Made by a program: the position numbers and the translations under genes
Shown: piece after piece, positions 42,347 to 56,590 of the stretch
Numbering within the stretch: position 1 is the stretch's first letter
How the letters are laid out: the number at the start of each line of letters is the position of its first letter
Origin: Maylandia zebra
Taxonomy: Eukaryota > Chordata > Actinopteri > Cichliformes > Cichlidae
Reading direction: 5' to 3'
Assembly: GCF_041146795.1 (NCBI RefSeq)
Contig: NC_135179.1
Span: 11,469,047-11,533,046 of the forward strand
Length of the DNA: 64,000 nucleotides
Notes under the pieces: model-generated
What the model was told of the DNA's origin: nothing
What the model saw: only the letters and a program-made list of their open reading frames with translations
Database searches by the model: none

Positions 42347-43742
42347 TCACGACTTTTCCCTTGGTTTGTCACAATAGGGGACGTTTTCTAGCAGAAGGTC
42401 ATTTCTGGGCCGAAGCACTGAGAGTGAGGAGAAAAAAACAAAAAACAAAAAACACAATCGTATCATTAGAGGAAAAAAAAATCATTAGCAAGTATATACA
42501 TTATGATACCTGATGTATGAGTAATCTTTGCATGCACATGCTACTTCCTTAATAAAAAGAAAAAAAGAAAAGAAAAGACAAATCATGTCATACACAGCTT
42601 ATCTTCTGCTACGTGTTCCATTTGCACCACACTCTGTCGAAGGACGATGTCAACGTCTGAGCCCATTTTAATCAGCTATATATATATAAAAAAAAAAAAA
42701 AAAAGTAAAAGTAGAAGTTAAATAAAGTCAATTTTATTTTCAAATATCAAAATGCTTCACAGTACCTTCTGGATGTTTTCTTCTGACGTTTCATTTTTGT
42801 TTTTCCGAAACTCCTCATTGATCTTTAATCGTGCAGCTTTGTAGAAGAAAACAAACATATTTCGAGTCACCTGAGCAATTCTGCAGTTCTAATTTGACTT
42901 CACAGCAAAAGGCTCAGAAAAAAGGTTTCATTTACACTCATTAGATGAAAATAAATCTCTCCAATGCAACCTTTCTATTACTCTGTGTACATGCTGCTAT
43001 TACACACGGCCCTCATTACTGATGTAATCCAGATGATTTTCACATGTTTATCAACCATACAATGCAAAATTACATTAAATATCAGTTTACACTGTAAATA
43101 AGAATAACAGGGTGGACGTTTTATGCTTTAACATGTTGGTGAACCATAATAAAACATGGAAAAAATGCTTATGAGAGAGTCTTGATTCATCCTCAATCAT
43201 TCAGGTAAGGAAATCCCAAAAAGTTGATCTGGACATAACGTTTTCAGGAGAATTGTTTTGTCACTCATTCCCTCAGATACAGCGGCCACACAAGCAGAAG
43301 AACATCACATTTAAAAAAGCCCTGTAAATGTGGTTATCCCAGCTGGACATATGTCAAAGTTGGGAAAACACCTAAAGAAAGCTCCAGGCTATCCAGGAGG
43401 GAAGAAGGACAAATGCTGCCTAAGGGATCACTAAGGGTTTTCTCTTATGGGTCATGAGTATCGAAACAGACTGTGAGGTCTATTTACACCTATAGGCCAT
43501 TGGACACTCTTTCAATGATGAGGATGTATACAATCTGAACAGAGTGGAACGCTGGTTTCAATGGAAAGTCATGGATTTATGTGAAAAGCCCTAAGGCGAC
43601 ATCTTTCTTTACTGTGATTGCAGCCACTCTGCAAATTGTACTTTTGACTTTTATAACTTAAACTGGTAATTGAACTTGCACAAAGACGTCTGGGGACATG
43701 GCATTTTAGGCTGTTTGTCCAGCTGAAAAAATAAATAATTTT

Positions 43743-43824
<82 letters not shown>

Positions 43825-45954
43825 ATTTAATGGTAGAGAGGGGTTAATAATATAAGACACGCTCATGGGGCTCATATCACCACCTTCAAACTGTTCACCT
43901 GCAACACCCGCCCCCTCACCCCACACAAAAGAGGATTTCACACCACCTCCTCCGACCACAACTCTTCATATTCATGAAGCAGATGTGAGGAAGCAGTTTA
44001 GGAGTCTGAATGCTCGGAAAGCTCCCGGCCCAGACGGTGTGTCTCCTGCCACCCTCAGACACTGTGCAAACGAGCTGGCCCCAGTGTTTTCTGGCATCTT
44101 CAACTCCTCACTGCAGGCATGTCATGTGCCTGCCTGCTTCAAGTCCTCTACCATAATCCCTGTCCCCAAGAAACCTAGGATCACTGGACTAAATGACTAC
44201 AGACCCGTGGCTCTGACATCTGTGGTCATGAAGTCATTTGAGCGCCTAGTTCTCTCCCATCTCAAGACCCTCACGGCCCCCCTCCTGGACCCCCTGCAGT
44301 TTGCATATAGAGCCAACAGGTCTGTAGATGACGCCATCAACATGGCCCTACACTTCATCCTGCAGCATCTGGACTCCCCAGGAACCTACGCCAGGATCCT
44401 GTTTGTGGACTTCAGCTCTGCCTTCAACACCATCCTTCCAGACCATCTCCGAGACAAGCTTTCCCAGATGAATGTGCCTGATCCCATCTGCCGGTGGATC
44501 ACTGACTTCCTGACGGACAGGAAGCAGCACGTGAGGCTGGGAAAGAATGTCTCGGACTCCCGGACCATCAGCACCGGCTCCCCTCAGGGCTGTGTTCTTT
44601 CTCCTCTGCTCTTCTCCCTGTACACCAACTGCTGCACCTCCACCCACCAGTCTGTCAAGCTAATCAAGTTCGCAGATGACACCACCGTTATTGGACTCAT
44701 CTCGGACGGGGACGAGTCTGCCTACAGGAGAGAGGTTGAACGTCTGGTGTCTTGGTGCAGCCACAACAACCTGGTGCTGAATGCCCAGAAGACAGTGGAG
44801 ATTATTGTGGACTTCAGGAAGCACACAGCCCCACTCCCCCCCATCATCCTGACTGACACCCCCATCACCTCTGTGGACTCATTCCGCTTCCTGGGTACCA
44901 CCATCACCCAGGACCTGAAGTGGGAGCCCACCATCACCTCCGTCATCAAGAAAGCCCAGCAGAGGATGTACTTCCTGAGGCAGCTGAAGAAATTCAACCT
45001 GCCAACACGGACGATGATGCAATTCTACACTGCAATCATCGAGTCCATCCTCACCTCCTCCATCACCGTGTGGTACGCTGGAGCCACTATCAGGGACAAA
45101 CAGAGACTGCAGCGTGTTGTGCGCTCTGCTGAGAAGGTGATTGGCTGCAGACTCCCATCTCTGCAGGACCTGTACACCTCCAGGACACTGCGGCGTGCAG
45201 CCCGGATCTCAGCTGACCCTTCTCACCCTGGACACAGTCTGTTTGACCTGCTCCCCTCAGGCAGGAGGCTCCGGTCCATTCGCACCAGAACCTCTCGCCA
45301 CAAGAACAGTTTCTTCCCCTCTGCTGTTGGACACATGAACAATAACCACATGATTGTCCCCGCCACTAACATATGACCCTACGCTGTGTAACTGCATCAT
45401 TTCATGTTTGGCACTGATCACCACCTGCACTCATGTATATATCTTTCTACGTAGCACTCATAATTCTTATTCTCATGTATATATCTCATGTATATCTCAT
45501 GCACATATCTTTCTTTCTACATAGCACTTTAATTCTTATTGTCTGCACTGAAGCACCGCAGCAATTTCCTAATGTTGTAAACCTCAACATCTGGCAATAA
45601 ACCCATTCTGATTCTGATTCTGATATGACACCGAACATTAGGAATGACCCATTTGATGAATGCTGAGCATGTGTTCACTCATCTCCTGTTTGATAAGCAT
45701 CAATTATCAGTCCAAGATACTGCTCACAGACTCACCTGTCAGTGCTCGGTCATCATCTTTGAACACAGCCATCCTGGTCCTGTGTAGCGTTTTAAAAACG
45801 CCCAGAACCTGTATTCACAAACAGGCAGCTTTTATAACAGCTGTGAATGATGCTACCAGTCACCTGCAATTTCAAGTAACATGCAAGCAATGTTGCAATA
45901 AAGGTATTTAAAAAGACGATAATATCCCATACTAACCTTCAAACGAGTGCCCAT
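42347..45954 (-). CDS. LYRM7: LYRM7, complex III assembly factor
   Basis: LYR-family matrix protein (MZM1-like) that chaperones the Rieske iron-sulfur subunit before its insertion into respiratory complex III. Five exons in transcript order: 45937-45954, 45736-45808, 42766-42836, 42594-42675, 42347-42417 (stop 42347-42349). Phases agree and give 315 nt, 104 aa, the length of the human protein. Sequence: MGTRLK, then VLGVFKTLHRTRMAVFKDDD (LYR-type helix with the conserved hydrophobic and Arg pattern), AARLKINEEFRKNKNETS, LIKMGSDVDIVLRQSVVQ, and RPRNDLLLENVPYCDKP at the C-terminus. Start is the first Met and joins exon 2 in phase. Intron 2 is 2.9 kb because of a LINE and an AT repeat. Divergent from HINT1 as in human. 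Confidence 0.94.
42837..43745 (-). other. LYRM7 intron 2, left part
   Basis: 900 bp with no exon. Around 43160-43300 the text resembles a dispersed fish repeat (catcctcaatcattcaggta), but I cannot assign a family. Confidence 0.4.
43746..43819. repeat. (AT)37 microsatellite
   Basis: Pure AT dinucleotide run of 74 bp just before the 5' edge of the LINE. Confidence 0.97.
43840..45625 (+). mobile_element. 5'-truncated LINE of the L2/Rex1/CR1 type
   Basis: A single open frame of 503 codons (43865-45376) covers a reverse transcriptase. It has the RT entry motif RKAPGPDGV, VPKKPRITGLNDYRPVALTS, LFVDFSSAFNTI (motif A), STGSPQGCVLSPLLFSLYT (motif B), IKFADDTTVIGLI (motif C with the catalytic Asp pair) and the C-terminal SLFDLLPSGRRLRSIRTR. 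The endonuclease half is missing, so the copy is truncated at its 5' end. A short 3' UTR ends in an attctg repeat (45604-45622), typical of Jockey-superfamily LINEs. The RT frame is intact, so insertion is probably recent. It lies antisense in LYRM7 intron 2. Exact clade uncertain. Confidence 0.85.
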
Positions 45955-46772
45955 GTTGCCTTCTTGTGTTCACTTCCGATGTAGGGAGACGTCACATATG
46001 TCAGAGCCCAATCAGAGCCGACGCTGGAAATGAAGCTGTGATTGTAGCCAATGAGGGCTCAGAGTAGTTTCACTGAGCTACTAATTCGATTGAGAACGGC
46101 CTCTCTCTAGATTTCCCATTTTATGGGGGGCACTGGTGAGCTGTGTTTTGTGCTGAGAGCTCCCTTCGGACACAAAAGTGTAAATGTTGTGGTGCATATA
46201 ATCCATTTCTTGGATATTTTACAGGTTTCTGTTGGAGTAAAAAGAACTTTCTGGACGGCACCATGAGTCACTTTTATGGCTACTGCCGTCTTGAATAGGG
46301 GAGTGAAGCTAGCAGCTAGAGAAAACTTCTAACGTTTCTTATTATACACACGTTTTGTATTGTTTTTTGGTGTGGTGTAACTGCTCCTCTAACGTCTATG
46401 GATTTGTGCACTCGTAAAAGCTAGCATTTATTAACATTTCACTAGCACAACGATGTTTTTCATTGTACTAAAGAATAAAGGACACGAGTCTCGTTTTATT
46501 TAAAGTCGGGTGTATAATCGAAACCGTGTTTGCGAAAAATAAATAACTTAGTAAGTTTTTAAATCGGGAAGTAGGTGTAAATAATTACTTTCACCATTTA
46601 GCTTCGTCCACGCTTATCCACTGAGGGACGTGCGCCCTCTGCTGCCCCTCTGTCTGAACTGCAGCCTGTACAGTGGCATTAACAGGAATTGGAGTGGCTC
46701 TTATCATAGATCGGCTCTGATTTTAGTGACACTGGAAGCTGCGTGGGGGAGCCGTGGCTCATCTGCGTCAAC
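45955..46772. promoter_or_regulatory. LYRM7-HINT1 divergent intergenic region
   Basis: 818 bp between the two start codons of divergent housekeeping-type genes, probably holding both promoters. No TATA box is evident. Sequence is unremarkable apart from AT-rich stretches near 46440-46580. Confidence 0.5.
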
Positions 46773-48652
<1,880 letters not shown>

Positions 48653-48904
48653 CGCTCAGCTTCCAGCACCCACCATCCAGCCATGCATATTCACATCTGT
48701 TGTCTGATTACCAGTGCTGTTAAATCTGATCAAGCCAAAATATATCTGTGGAATTAAAAGGCACATCACAACACCACTCGTGCTGGCTTGTCTTTATTCT
48801 TAAACCGGACATTTTTTTTTTTTTTTTTTTAATAGAAAGCTTGATCGTGTTCTTCAGTGGGGTTAGCAGTAATGTCATTTACAAGCCTTTAACTGAAAGA
48901 CGAG

Positions 48905-50004
48905 CAGTTGCGGTCAGAAGTCTGCATATAGTCATGATAACTTAATGATTCCTTTGCATTGTTCTTTTTCCAGGGATTGAATGATTGTACAGCATACCTG
49001 ATTTTCTCTAATCTACACAGAGTCAAAACTGTACTGACAGGCTCAAATCTATACATACATAATCCTAAAGTGGTGCTGAAGGTTCTGCACTGTCCTTTAA
49101 CTTGTTAATGCTAAGACTCCAAAGTGATCATGACTGATTACAACTAGTAGTTTGTCTTTGCCAGCATTAAAGGAATTGTTTTACAGCACTCATTAGATTG
49201 GATCCAGGTCTTCCATAAACTGGAAATTACTGGAACACCAGTACTACTGTCTTGAGAGGATGCTGATCAAGTAAAAAGCCCCTGCCTCAAAATTGACACC
49301 TTCAAGCTCAACTGAAATACGCAGCTGCCCACATGGACAAGCCAAATACCTTCTGGAGAAATGTTTTATAGTCAGATGAGACAAAGATTAAGAAATGTGG
49401 CCACAATGACAAAAGGTGTGTTTGGAGGTGTAAAGGTGAGCCTTTTAAACTTAAGAGTAGTGTACCAGTCAAGCTTGGTGATGGTAGCATCATGGTTAGG
49501 TCTTCACCTTAAATCAACAGGTAGAAGGTTGAAACTTGGACACAGGTTTTCCAACAGGAGAATGATCCCAAACTGTTTTTTAAAATGGATTTTATGGGCT
49601 AACATTACACTTCTGAAATGGCCTTCTGAAGTCTACACTTATAAACCCAGTCTGTGTCAGGAAATCACCAAATTTACCCAAGAGTGGTCAAATATCTGGC
49701 TGGAATTATGCCAGAAGCTTATTAATTGCTGCCAAAAGCACCTAGCCAAGGTTCAAGTTGCTAAGGGACATTTGTCCACAAATTAGCGGGAGTGTATTTG
49801 AGCTTCTGTGTATACTTTTGACCCTGTGTGGATTAGAGAAAATCCAAAATAAGTTCAAACTCGTGCATCCAATTCTTGTTCTTTAAAGTCATTAAAGATG
49901 TATGCTGTACAATCGCTCCACCCTGGGAAAAACAAAAAACAATTCAAAGAAATCATTAAAATGAGGACGCCCATGATGACTGTATGCAAACCTGACCACA
50001 ACCG
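48905..50004 (+). mobile_element. Decayed Tc1-like transposon (family C), about 1.1 kb
   Basis: Long inverted ends: cagttgcggtcagaagtctg at 48905 pairs with ctgaccacaaccg at 50004, followed by TA, and both inner parts carry a matching block (ttgtacagcatac at about 48985, its complement near 49905). The interior reads as decayed transposase on the plus strand, with phrases such as tttatagtcagatgagacaa and aggagaatgatcccaaact. The frame is disrupted. Lies 3' of HINT1. Confidence 0.8.
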
Positions 50005-51096
50005 TAGCTCTCGTGGTTGAAAGGAGTGCAGCTGAAAGGATGAGGGATCGTTCCTGCTCAAAATGGGACTGTGGGACGGTTAGAGTGTGGGTTTCAGCTT
50101 TCTTATAAACCACTTTCCTAGACAACATGAGTAAAGTCATCTGTCACAAGAAAACCAAGGGAAAAATAAAAATATTAGAACCAGTCTGAGTTTTAGATCA
50201 ATAGAGTGATTATATCTTTGGGCCAAAATAAAGCGTGCCCTCACTGGTTTCAAGGTTAAGAAAATAATTTAGTGTTATGGTTAGTGTTTGGAACTTGGTT
50301 GTAAGATTAATATTAGGGGTAAGAGGCTTGGGAATCCATTAATAAGAGAACAACTTTTAGCCAAAATATAAGAGGTACCCATTCAAATGACCTCAGCACT
50401 GCACTTATTCAGGCCCCCAGCCACAAACCTGACAAGTCTGAGAAGAGATGTGAGAATTCTGAATTTATTAGTGGGATAAATTGTATAAACCTCCTACATC
50501 AATTAAAAAGAATTGGATGCCAGGTACCATGTAAAAAAAAACTGATGTATTGTAGTTTGAATATAGTTCTTGTAGATTACAACAGCTGAACATGCAAATG
50601 TCTAACTGTTCAGGCATCACAAAGCGAGTAGTTGTATCATTTGCATTTTCAGTTGACGCACTATTAATGGCAATTCTACTCAGTAAAAATGATAGTTCAA
50701 CTGACTGTAAAGGAGTTCCTTTTTTAAGGAGGAATAACAACAGGTTCCTCATTAATCAGTAGTGCTCACGTTACTTCTGTGCAGGTTAACTAAACCCCAA
50801 AAAGTAAAAGTGGGACAATTTGAGACGGGTTACTAAAACGGCTGAAACATGAGCATAAGCTCCAAATGTAAATACAGTGAGGATAAAAGCAAGTTAGAGT
50901 TTAATCCTTTAAATAACAACCTGTTTTTTCTTTACTGTTTTTTGTCACATCACTTTTTGAGTTCCAGGCTTCCTAGGCTCACCTTCCAACAGTCATGGGA
51001 TGTTTCTCAGTTGTTACTGGAGATGCATTTCCTTTTCTTTGTGGTTAAGAGTCTGGGATAAGCCAGGTTTATGTTAAAAAGGGACTTGTTTATATA
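50005..51096. other. Intergenic, no gene seen
   Basis: Between two Tc1-like relics. AT-rich with no gene, RNA or repeat family recognised. Confidence 0.5.
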
Positions 51097-51729
51097 CACT
51101 CACACGATCAAGGTGTGAATCAGAATGGGGAATAAAGGTGATTTAAGTGACTTCGAAGATGGAATTTGGTGCCACATGGGCTTTTCTGAGTATTTCAAAA
51201 AACTGCTGATCTACTGGGATTTTCCCCACATAACCACAACCATCTCTAAGGTTTACAGAGAATGATCCAAAAACAATATCCAGCAGTGGGAGTTCTCTGG
51301 GTGAAAATCCCTTTTTTTTTATGTCAGAAGTCAGTGGAGAAATGCCTGATTGCTTCAAGCTGATAGGAAAACAATATTAAGTCAAGTAGTTTCTCATTAT
51401 AACCAAGGTTGTGGATTTGGAGAAGAGCATCTCTAGATGCACATGCAAACAACTGAACTAGGTGCGGTTAGTGCAGGACAGGAACTACAAAGACAGTTCT
51501 CACGGGCTCAACAAAAGACTGGAAAAATGTGGCCCGGTCAGATGAATCTCAATTTGTGGTGAGACATTGGGATGGTAGGATCAGAATTTGGAGTAAACAT
51601 AAGAATGTGCCTTGTATTGGTGTAATGATGTGGGGGATATTTTCTTGACATCACAGCCTGCCTGAACATTGTTGATGACTGCATCTATCCCTGTGTCGCC
51701 ACAGTATGCCCATCTCCCGATGGCTGCTT
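51097..51729 (+). mobile_element. Tc1-like element fragment (family A), cut at its right edge
   Basis: Plus-strand remnant of the same family as 1230 and 33,997: gaatggggaataaaggtgat, tgctgatctactgggatttt and gtgggggatattttcttg follow the transposase order. It ends abruptly at 51729, exactly where the CACTG end of the next element starts. Confidence 0.7.
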
Positions 51730-51747
51730 CACTGTAAAATCTAATTC

Positions 51748-52045
51748 GTTCCCAGAACTCAAAAAAATTGAGGAAACTCGTTGCCTCAAAAAAACTGAAT
51801 AAAGCTTAGCTAAAAATGACTAAATTAGGACAACTTGTTTATTTTGAGTACTCCGTACAAGCTCATATGTTCCCAGAACTCAAAAGAAATTGGATTAAGT
51901 TTACGTAAGATGACCAAGTTAGGGCAACTTACTCATTTTGAGTACACTGTACAGCCTTGTTAGTTCCCAGAACTCAAAAAAATTAAGGAAACTCATTGCC
52001 TCAAAAAAAAACTAAGTAAAGCTTACTTAAGATGACTAATATTTC
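51748..52045. repeat. Three tandem subterminal repeats of the large transposon
   Basis: Units starting at 51748, 51869 and 51963 each open with gttcccagaactcaaaa and repeat tgactaa or tgaccaa and ttttgagtac blocks further in. Spacing is about 121 then 94 bp. Such subterminal repeats usually bind transposase in CACTA elements. Confidence 0.85.
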
Positions 52046-52888
52046 AAGTCTGCAGTATTAAGAATAACTTGATATTTCTGACTGTACAGTGCTAATTGTT
52101 TACCTACACTGAAAAAAAATTGGAGTGACATTTACTTAAAAAAAGCTAGGCAACTTTTTCCACACAGAAAGTGCTTGTAATCTTTACTCGGGCTATTTCT
52201 AAGTAATATTTACTTACTAGAACCATCTATTTTTTATGTGAAATACACAAGTAAATTGCACTGGCAATACTCATCTATAGGTTGTAACTTTTACTCAGAA
52301 TACCATTGCATCCAATTACAAAACCCAAGTGAACATTGCTGATATTTCTTTGTGTTTCTTACTCATCTTTTCTTTGTTATATTCTATGTAATTATTAAGT
52401 AATATTTATTATGAATGTACTAGTTAATATTAATCGAATTGAATAAATATTCTTATTATTCTATTAAATAATAAATCAATATTTTCCAAAACAAATATTT
52501 GCAGCTTAAGAGACACTTATTTCACAGTTGAAATGGCATAGATATATTTAAAATATCTACATAACATTATAACCACAAAAAACATGGCCATAGAACTTCT
52601 TGATCGCAAATTTCAAAACAGAGCATATACACATATACAAAAACAAACAAACATGCTATTCAAAAACTCAGTGTGCACTGTCCCCTTTCTTCTAATCAAC
52701 TTTCAGAACACATACATCAACTCTGTCCATTAACAGTTGCAATCACTACCTTTGCAGACATTCTCAGAACGTTCAGGACAGAAAGAACTTGTATAAAACT
52801 GAGCAACATTTGAAATTACTGTCAGAAAACAGACAAAATGCAAACAAATTAATTGTACTGGACAAAAGCACAAATAATACTGGAACAC
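52046..52888. other. Transposon 3' flank of the SAMD3-like gene
   Basis: AT-rich non-coding sequence between the subterminal repeats and the last exon. The splice-like gtgagt just after the stop at 52889 leaves open a further exon, but none is recognised. Confidence 0.5.
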
Positions 52889-55800
52889 TCACGCTAAAAG
52901 TTTCTTGTGGAGAGACTGGACCTTTGGTGACATTTTAAGGATGTCAAGCTCAAGAAACAGCTTCTGAAATGCCTCAAACGTATATTTCAGTTTCAGTGGG
53001 TAACTTAAGTTGACAGCATAGATGACACCCATGAGCAGGAGGCAAGCGTTTGTCACACTTCCGCAGTCCTCCAGAATTTCTGTCCCCTCAATGATGACCG
53101 ACACGTTCACAGGATCTTGGTTTTCCTGTGCCACATTGGGATGGATTACGATGATCTTCATCATGTGATTACTGCAGTCCTCTTTCAATGCTTCTTGGCT
53201 GACGTCCTCCTGTGAAAACAAACAAACCACAATTAGAAATAACTAGAATAGATTCCAAGTAAAAGAAAAGGTTAAGAGAAAAAAAATGTAAAAATAAAAA
53301 AGAGGTATACTCAATTTAGTATACTCAAATCAAACAATATTCATATGGCACTTTTCATACGTAAAGTTACAGAACGTGCTTCACAGAGGCTGACCCTGAG
53401 ACAAAGAAAATCCCTTTTGGGGGCCATCCAGCCTGGAGCTGTCCATGGGACGGCACGCGTGTTGGTAGACCAGAACCATTAAATCATTAAAATAGGTTAT
53501 AAAGGTATAATCAAATTAAATACTCTTTTGCTCATAAAATAAAGTTAATAAGTGATCGTTAAATAGTCAGAAAAAAACCAGACAAAAGGCAAGTTAAAGT
53601 TTAAGGCAGATAAGATAAAGATTAAATATGATTTAAAAAATAAAGGGTAAGAGCATAAAGATTTAAGAAATTAGTTAAAAGCCTGATTGAAAATATTAAT
53701 CTTGAGTCTTTTTTAAAAAACATCACGAGTGTAGAGAATCTTTGACCTTCAATATATCATCACAAGTGAAGACCAGATTATAAGGTTAGACAATTTTAAT
53801 ACAGTCATTATGATCATCAGATACCTGATGGTCTTTGATCAGCTCCTCTCCACTCTCTCCAAGATACTCAACTAAGCAACGAATGATAATGTCCCTATTA
53901 AACCCAAAAAGAAAATTTATTGCAGAAAATACACAACATAACATATGTAACATACATACATAACAGCACATACAGATGTAAACAGAAAGTTACCCATGGA
54001 GAATGTAAGCCTGCAGCTACATTCTAACGTTGTGAAGTGTACAACTTAACATGAATTTCTCAACGATGTGTGTTAAGACAAGAGTCCAGTGCATGTCATA
54101 ATCTGTGGGTCCAGAAACTGTCTCTGCCCAGTGAGGAAAGTTTTCTGCCTCATCACTGGACATGCAAATGAATTTTTTGCAACATATCAGTACCTCCTAT
54201 CACAATATTAACCAGTCAAGGACAGGAATTCCCACACACAAGAGTAATATTTTGGGAAATAATTGTATTGGAGTCTATGGGCAGCAGGAAGGGATCTCGC
54301 TGCACTCAGAGGGTCACTTTGAAAATTCTGTAAATTTCTCTGCTTTTGAGCGCATATTAAGGGAGAGATGACAGGTTTGTATACACTTGTAGAGACAATC
54401 ATGTGCATAAATTGTTAATTGTGGCCACAGTGTCAGGATCAGGAGAACAGTTTCAGCCAACACAGACACTGATCAGAATAAAGGACAAGTTCAGTATTTT
54501 ACACTTAAAGCCCTGTTTTCAGTTTATGATGAAATCGAACGATTTTGATTGAAATTTGGACACATGCTGCTGGCCCGAGCTTTTTTGGTTTCTGTGGTAG
54601 CACACCCCCACCTCCACAATGGCTTCATAGGTGCACTGGAACAATCCTTCCTAAAACGCATAAAACTGTCGTTTACAAAGACGTGAAACTCACCGAGTGG
54701 TCAGAAGTGTTCACTGATATGTTCACACAAAAATCGCTGCAAAAGATACTTTCCAACTGGTTTTTATTGTAGTTTTTGTCCAACTCCATTGACTTGTATT
54801 AGATGTGCTGTGATGTACGGTATTAGTCCGCCGCTATTCCATTCTATTATTCAAGCTCTCGGCGGAAGAATGTACAGGTGTAAGGCGTTTGAAAAAATAG
54901 GTCCAGTTTTACAACAAATGGTAAAACACCTGTTGGAAAGCATTTTTGCAACGATTTGTGTGTGAACATATCAGTGAACACCCCTGACCACTCGGTGAGT
55001 TTCACGTCTTTGTATGAAGCCATTGTGGAGGTGGGGGTGTGCTACCACAGAAACCAAAAAAGCTCCGGCCAGCAGCATGTGTCCAAATTTCAATCAAAAT
55101 CGTTCGATTTCATCATAAACAATCTGAAAACAAAGCTTTAAGTTTAAAATAACAAACTTGTCCTTTAAATAAGAGTGATACATTCTCAGTGTGTATGACC
55201 TCATCTTTTCCATTAGATTATGTAATTAAAATAATTTAAAATTTTACCTTATTGAGTGAGTCCAACATTGGTTTTATTTTGGTCCCTGCAGTCCCGCCCT
55301 TCCTTCGAAATATCTCCAGGAGTTTGGTGGTGTACCCGTCCAATCTGGACAAAAACGTTCGCTCCAGATGGATTGTGGTTATTCGCTTAAACTCCTCTTT
55401 GATCTGAAATGAGAGATAAAACACAAAATCATGTCAAAGATGACTCATGAGATCTCACATACACTTAGTTGCTGCATGAACAAGAACTGGATTTACCTGA
55501 TTTTCACAGAACAGAGAAGGCCACCTCTCTAAGAGGTCTTGGATTGCGGGGCAATCCTTGACAACCTCTTTTCTTCTCATAGCGAAAGACTTCTCCATTT
55601 TCTCATTAATTGCCCTCTCATTGTTCTTCTTCTTCATTTCCTTCAGCAAATCTAGTCTCTCCATCTCTAAGGTTTCCTCAGTCTCACCGAATGGCAGTGG
55701 TGGCAGATAGTTGACTTCAGCTTTTTTGGCCCTTTTAAAGCCTTTAAGTGAACCCTCTTCACTGGAGCATCGTCTCTTCAGTGTGTTCACCTCGAGCTCT

Positions 55801-56519
55801 GGAATGGCTAATTGGCGACCTCTTAACTTTGCCCTGTAGTTGCCCATTTTATACTTTATCCTCTGTTGCCAACCATATAGGCCATTAAAAGACCCTGGCT
55901 CTTTGAGGCATGGGTATTTTGCTACCAAGGCTTCAGCAACAGCTAAAATCTGGACACCAGTTGGATATGCTGTGAAGCCAAATATAGTCTCTGCAAGCTT
56001 CTCAAGAATGCTACTAGTTACGCTTGGGTTGTTCAAAAGTGTGCCATCATTTTCATAAGCTTGCTTTCCTGCTTCCAGTGCAAGGTCTATATCATAAGAG
56101 AAGTCTGGTATTTCAAACTTAAATGGCCATGGCTTAGACCTGTAGGATGGTCCACTCTCATCTGGGGAGGACAACAGGATTGTGTCGCATACAGATGAGG
56201 AGGAGCTTGCTTCTGTAGATAGTGGAACTGGAGATTCGACTTCTGACATGTCCACAGTAGTGAGACTTAAGATTACTGGTTCAGTTTTTACTACTTTGAG
56301 GTTAGCTTTATCTTGTACTTCCTCAATCGAGGTCAAAGTGAAGAACTGACCATCGAAATCCATGTCCTGGTACATAACAGTGAATGGTCCTGTAATATCA
56401 AATGTCTCTCGAAGAACATCATTGAGGTCCTGAAGTGTGCTTGGGATGCCTGCAGGTAAAAGTAGTTTGTGGACATCATCCTCCCCAAAAATTATCCGCA
56501 GTTTCGCTGAGGGTGCCAT
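52889..56519 (-). CDS. PB1-like, SAMD3-related protein carried by the transposon
   Basis: Four exons in transcript order: 55497-56519, 55248-55403, 53825-53894, 52889-53209. An N-terminal PB1-like domain (residues about 1-85: LRIIFGEDDVHKLLLPAGIP, TVMYQDMDFDGQFFTLTSIE) is followed by a Ser-rich linker and a long conserved region (GWQQRIKYKMGNYRAKLRG, KKAEVNYLPPLPFGETEETL, ending YTFEAFQKLFLELDILK). Fish genomes hold many annotated copies named SAMD3-like or uncharacterised; no SAM domain is visible here. Exons 1-2 and 3-4 join in phase, but 2-3 do not and about ten residues of the family seem absent, so an exon is missed or lost there. Start at MAPSAK follows a likely 5' UTR acceptor at about 56534. 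A foldback element sits in the intron between 53894 and 55248. Function unknown. Confidence 0.65.
53318..53470. repeat. Dispersed repeat fragment, unclassified
   Basis: The phrase tcatatggcacttttcatac followed by acgtgcttcacagagg resembles the opening of common fish repeats that start beside a Phe-rich 'tatagcacctt' block. Assignment is weak. Confidence 0.3.
54480..55166. mobile_element. Foldback element with long inverted arms, 687 bp
   Basis: The left arm (54480 to about 54735) is repeated in inverted orientation from about 54905 to 55166 with high identity; for instance gaaatttggacacatgctgc at left and its complement at right. The left arm has an extra 46-bp block (about 54630-54675) missing from the right. 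The outer ends read aaggacaagtt and aacttgtcctt, and TTAA stands at the right edge. Non-coding; inserted in an intron of the SAMD3-like gene. Confidence 0.85.
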
Positions 56520-56590
56520 ATCAACAGGAAGAAGCTGCAACAACAGAAGAGAAATACAGACATTTATTCACAAGCTTCTCTCCTCACATT

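Noticed and set aside
43741-43959. Minus-strand frame beginning with an Ile-Tyr repeat
   Set aside because: It is a product of the (AT)n tract.
44348-45338. Overlapping frames within the LINE
   Set aside because: They are shadows of the RT frame 43865-45376 and have no domain features.
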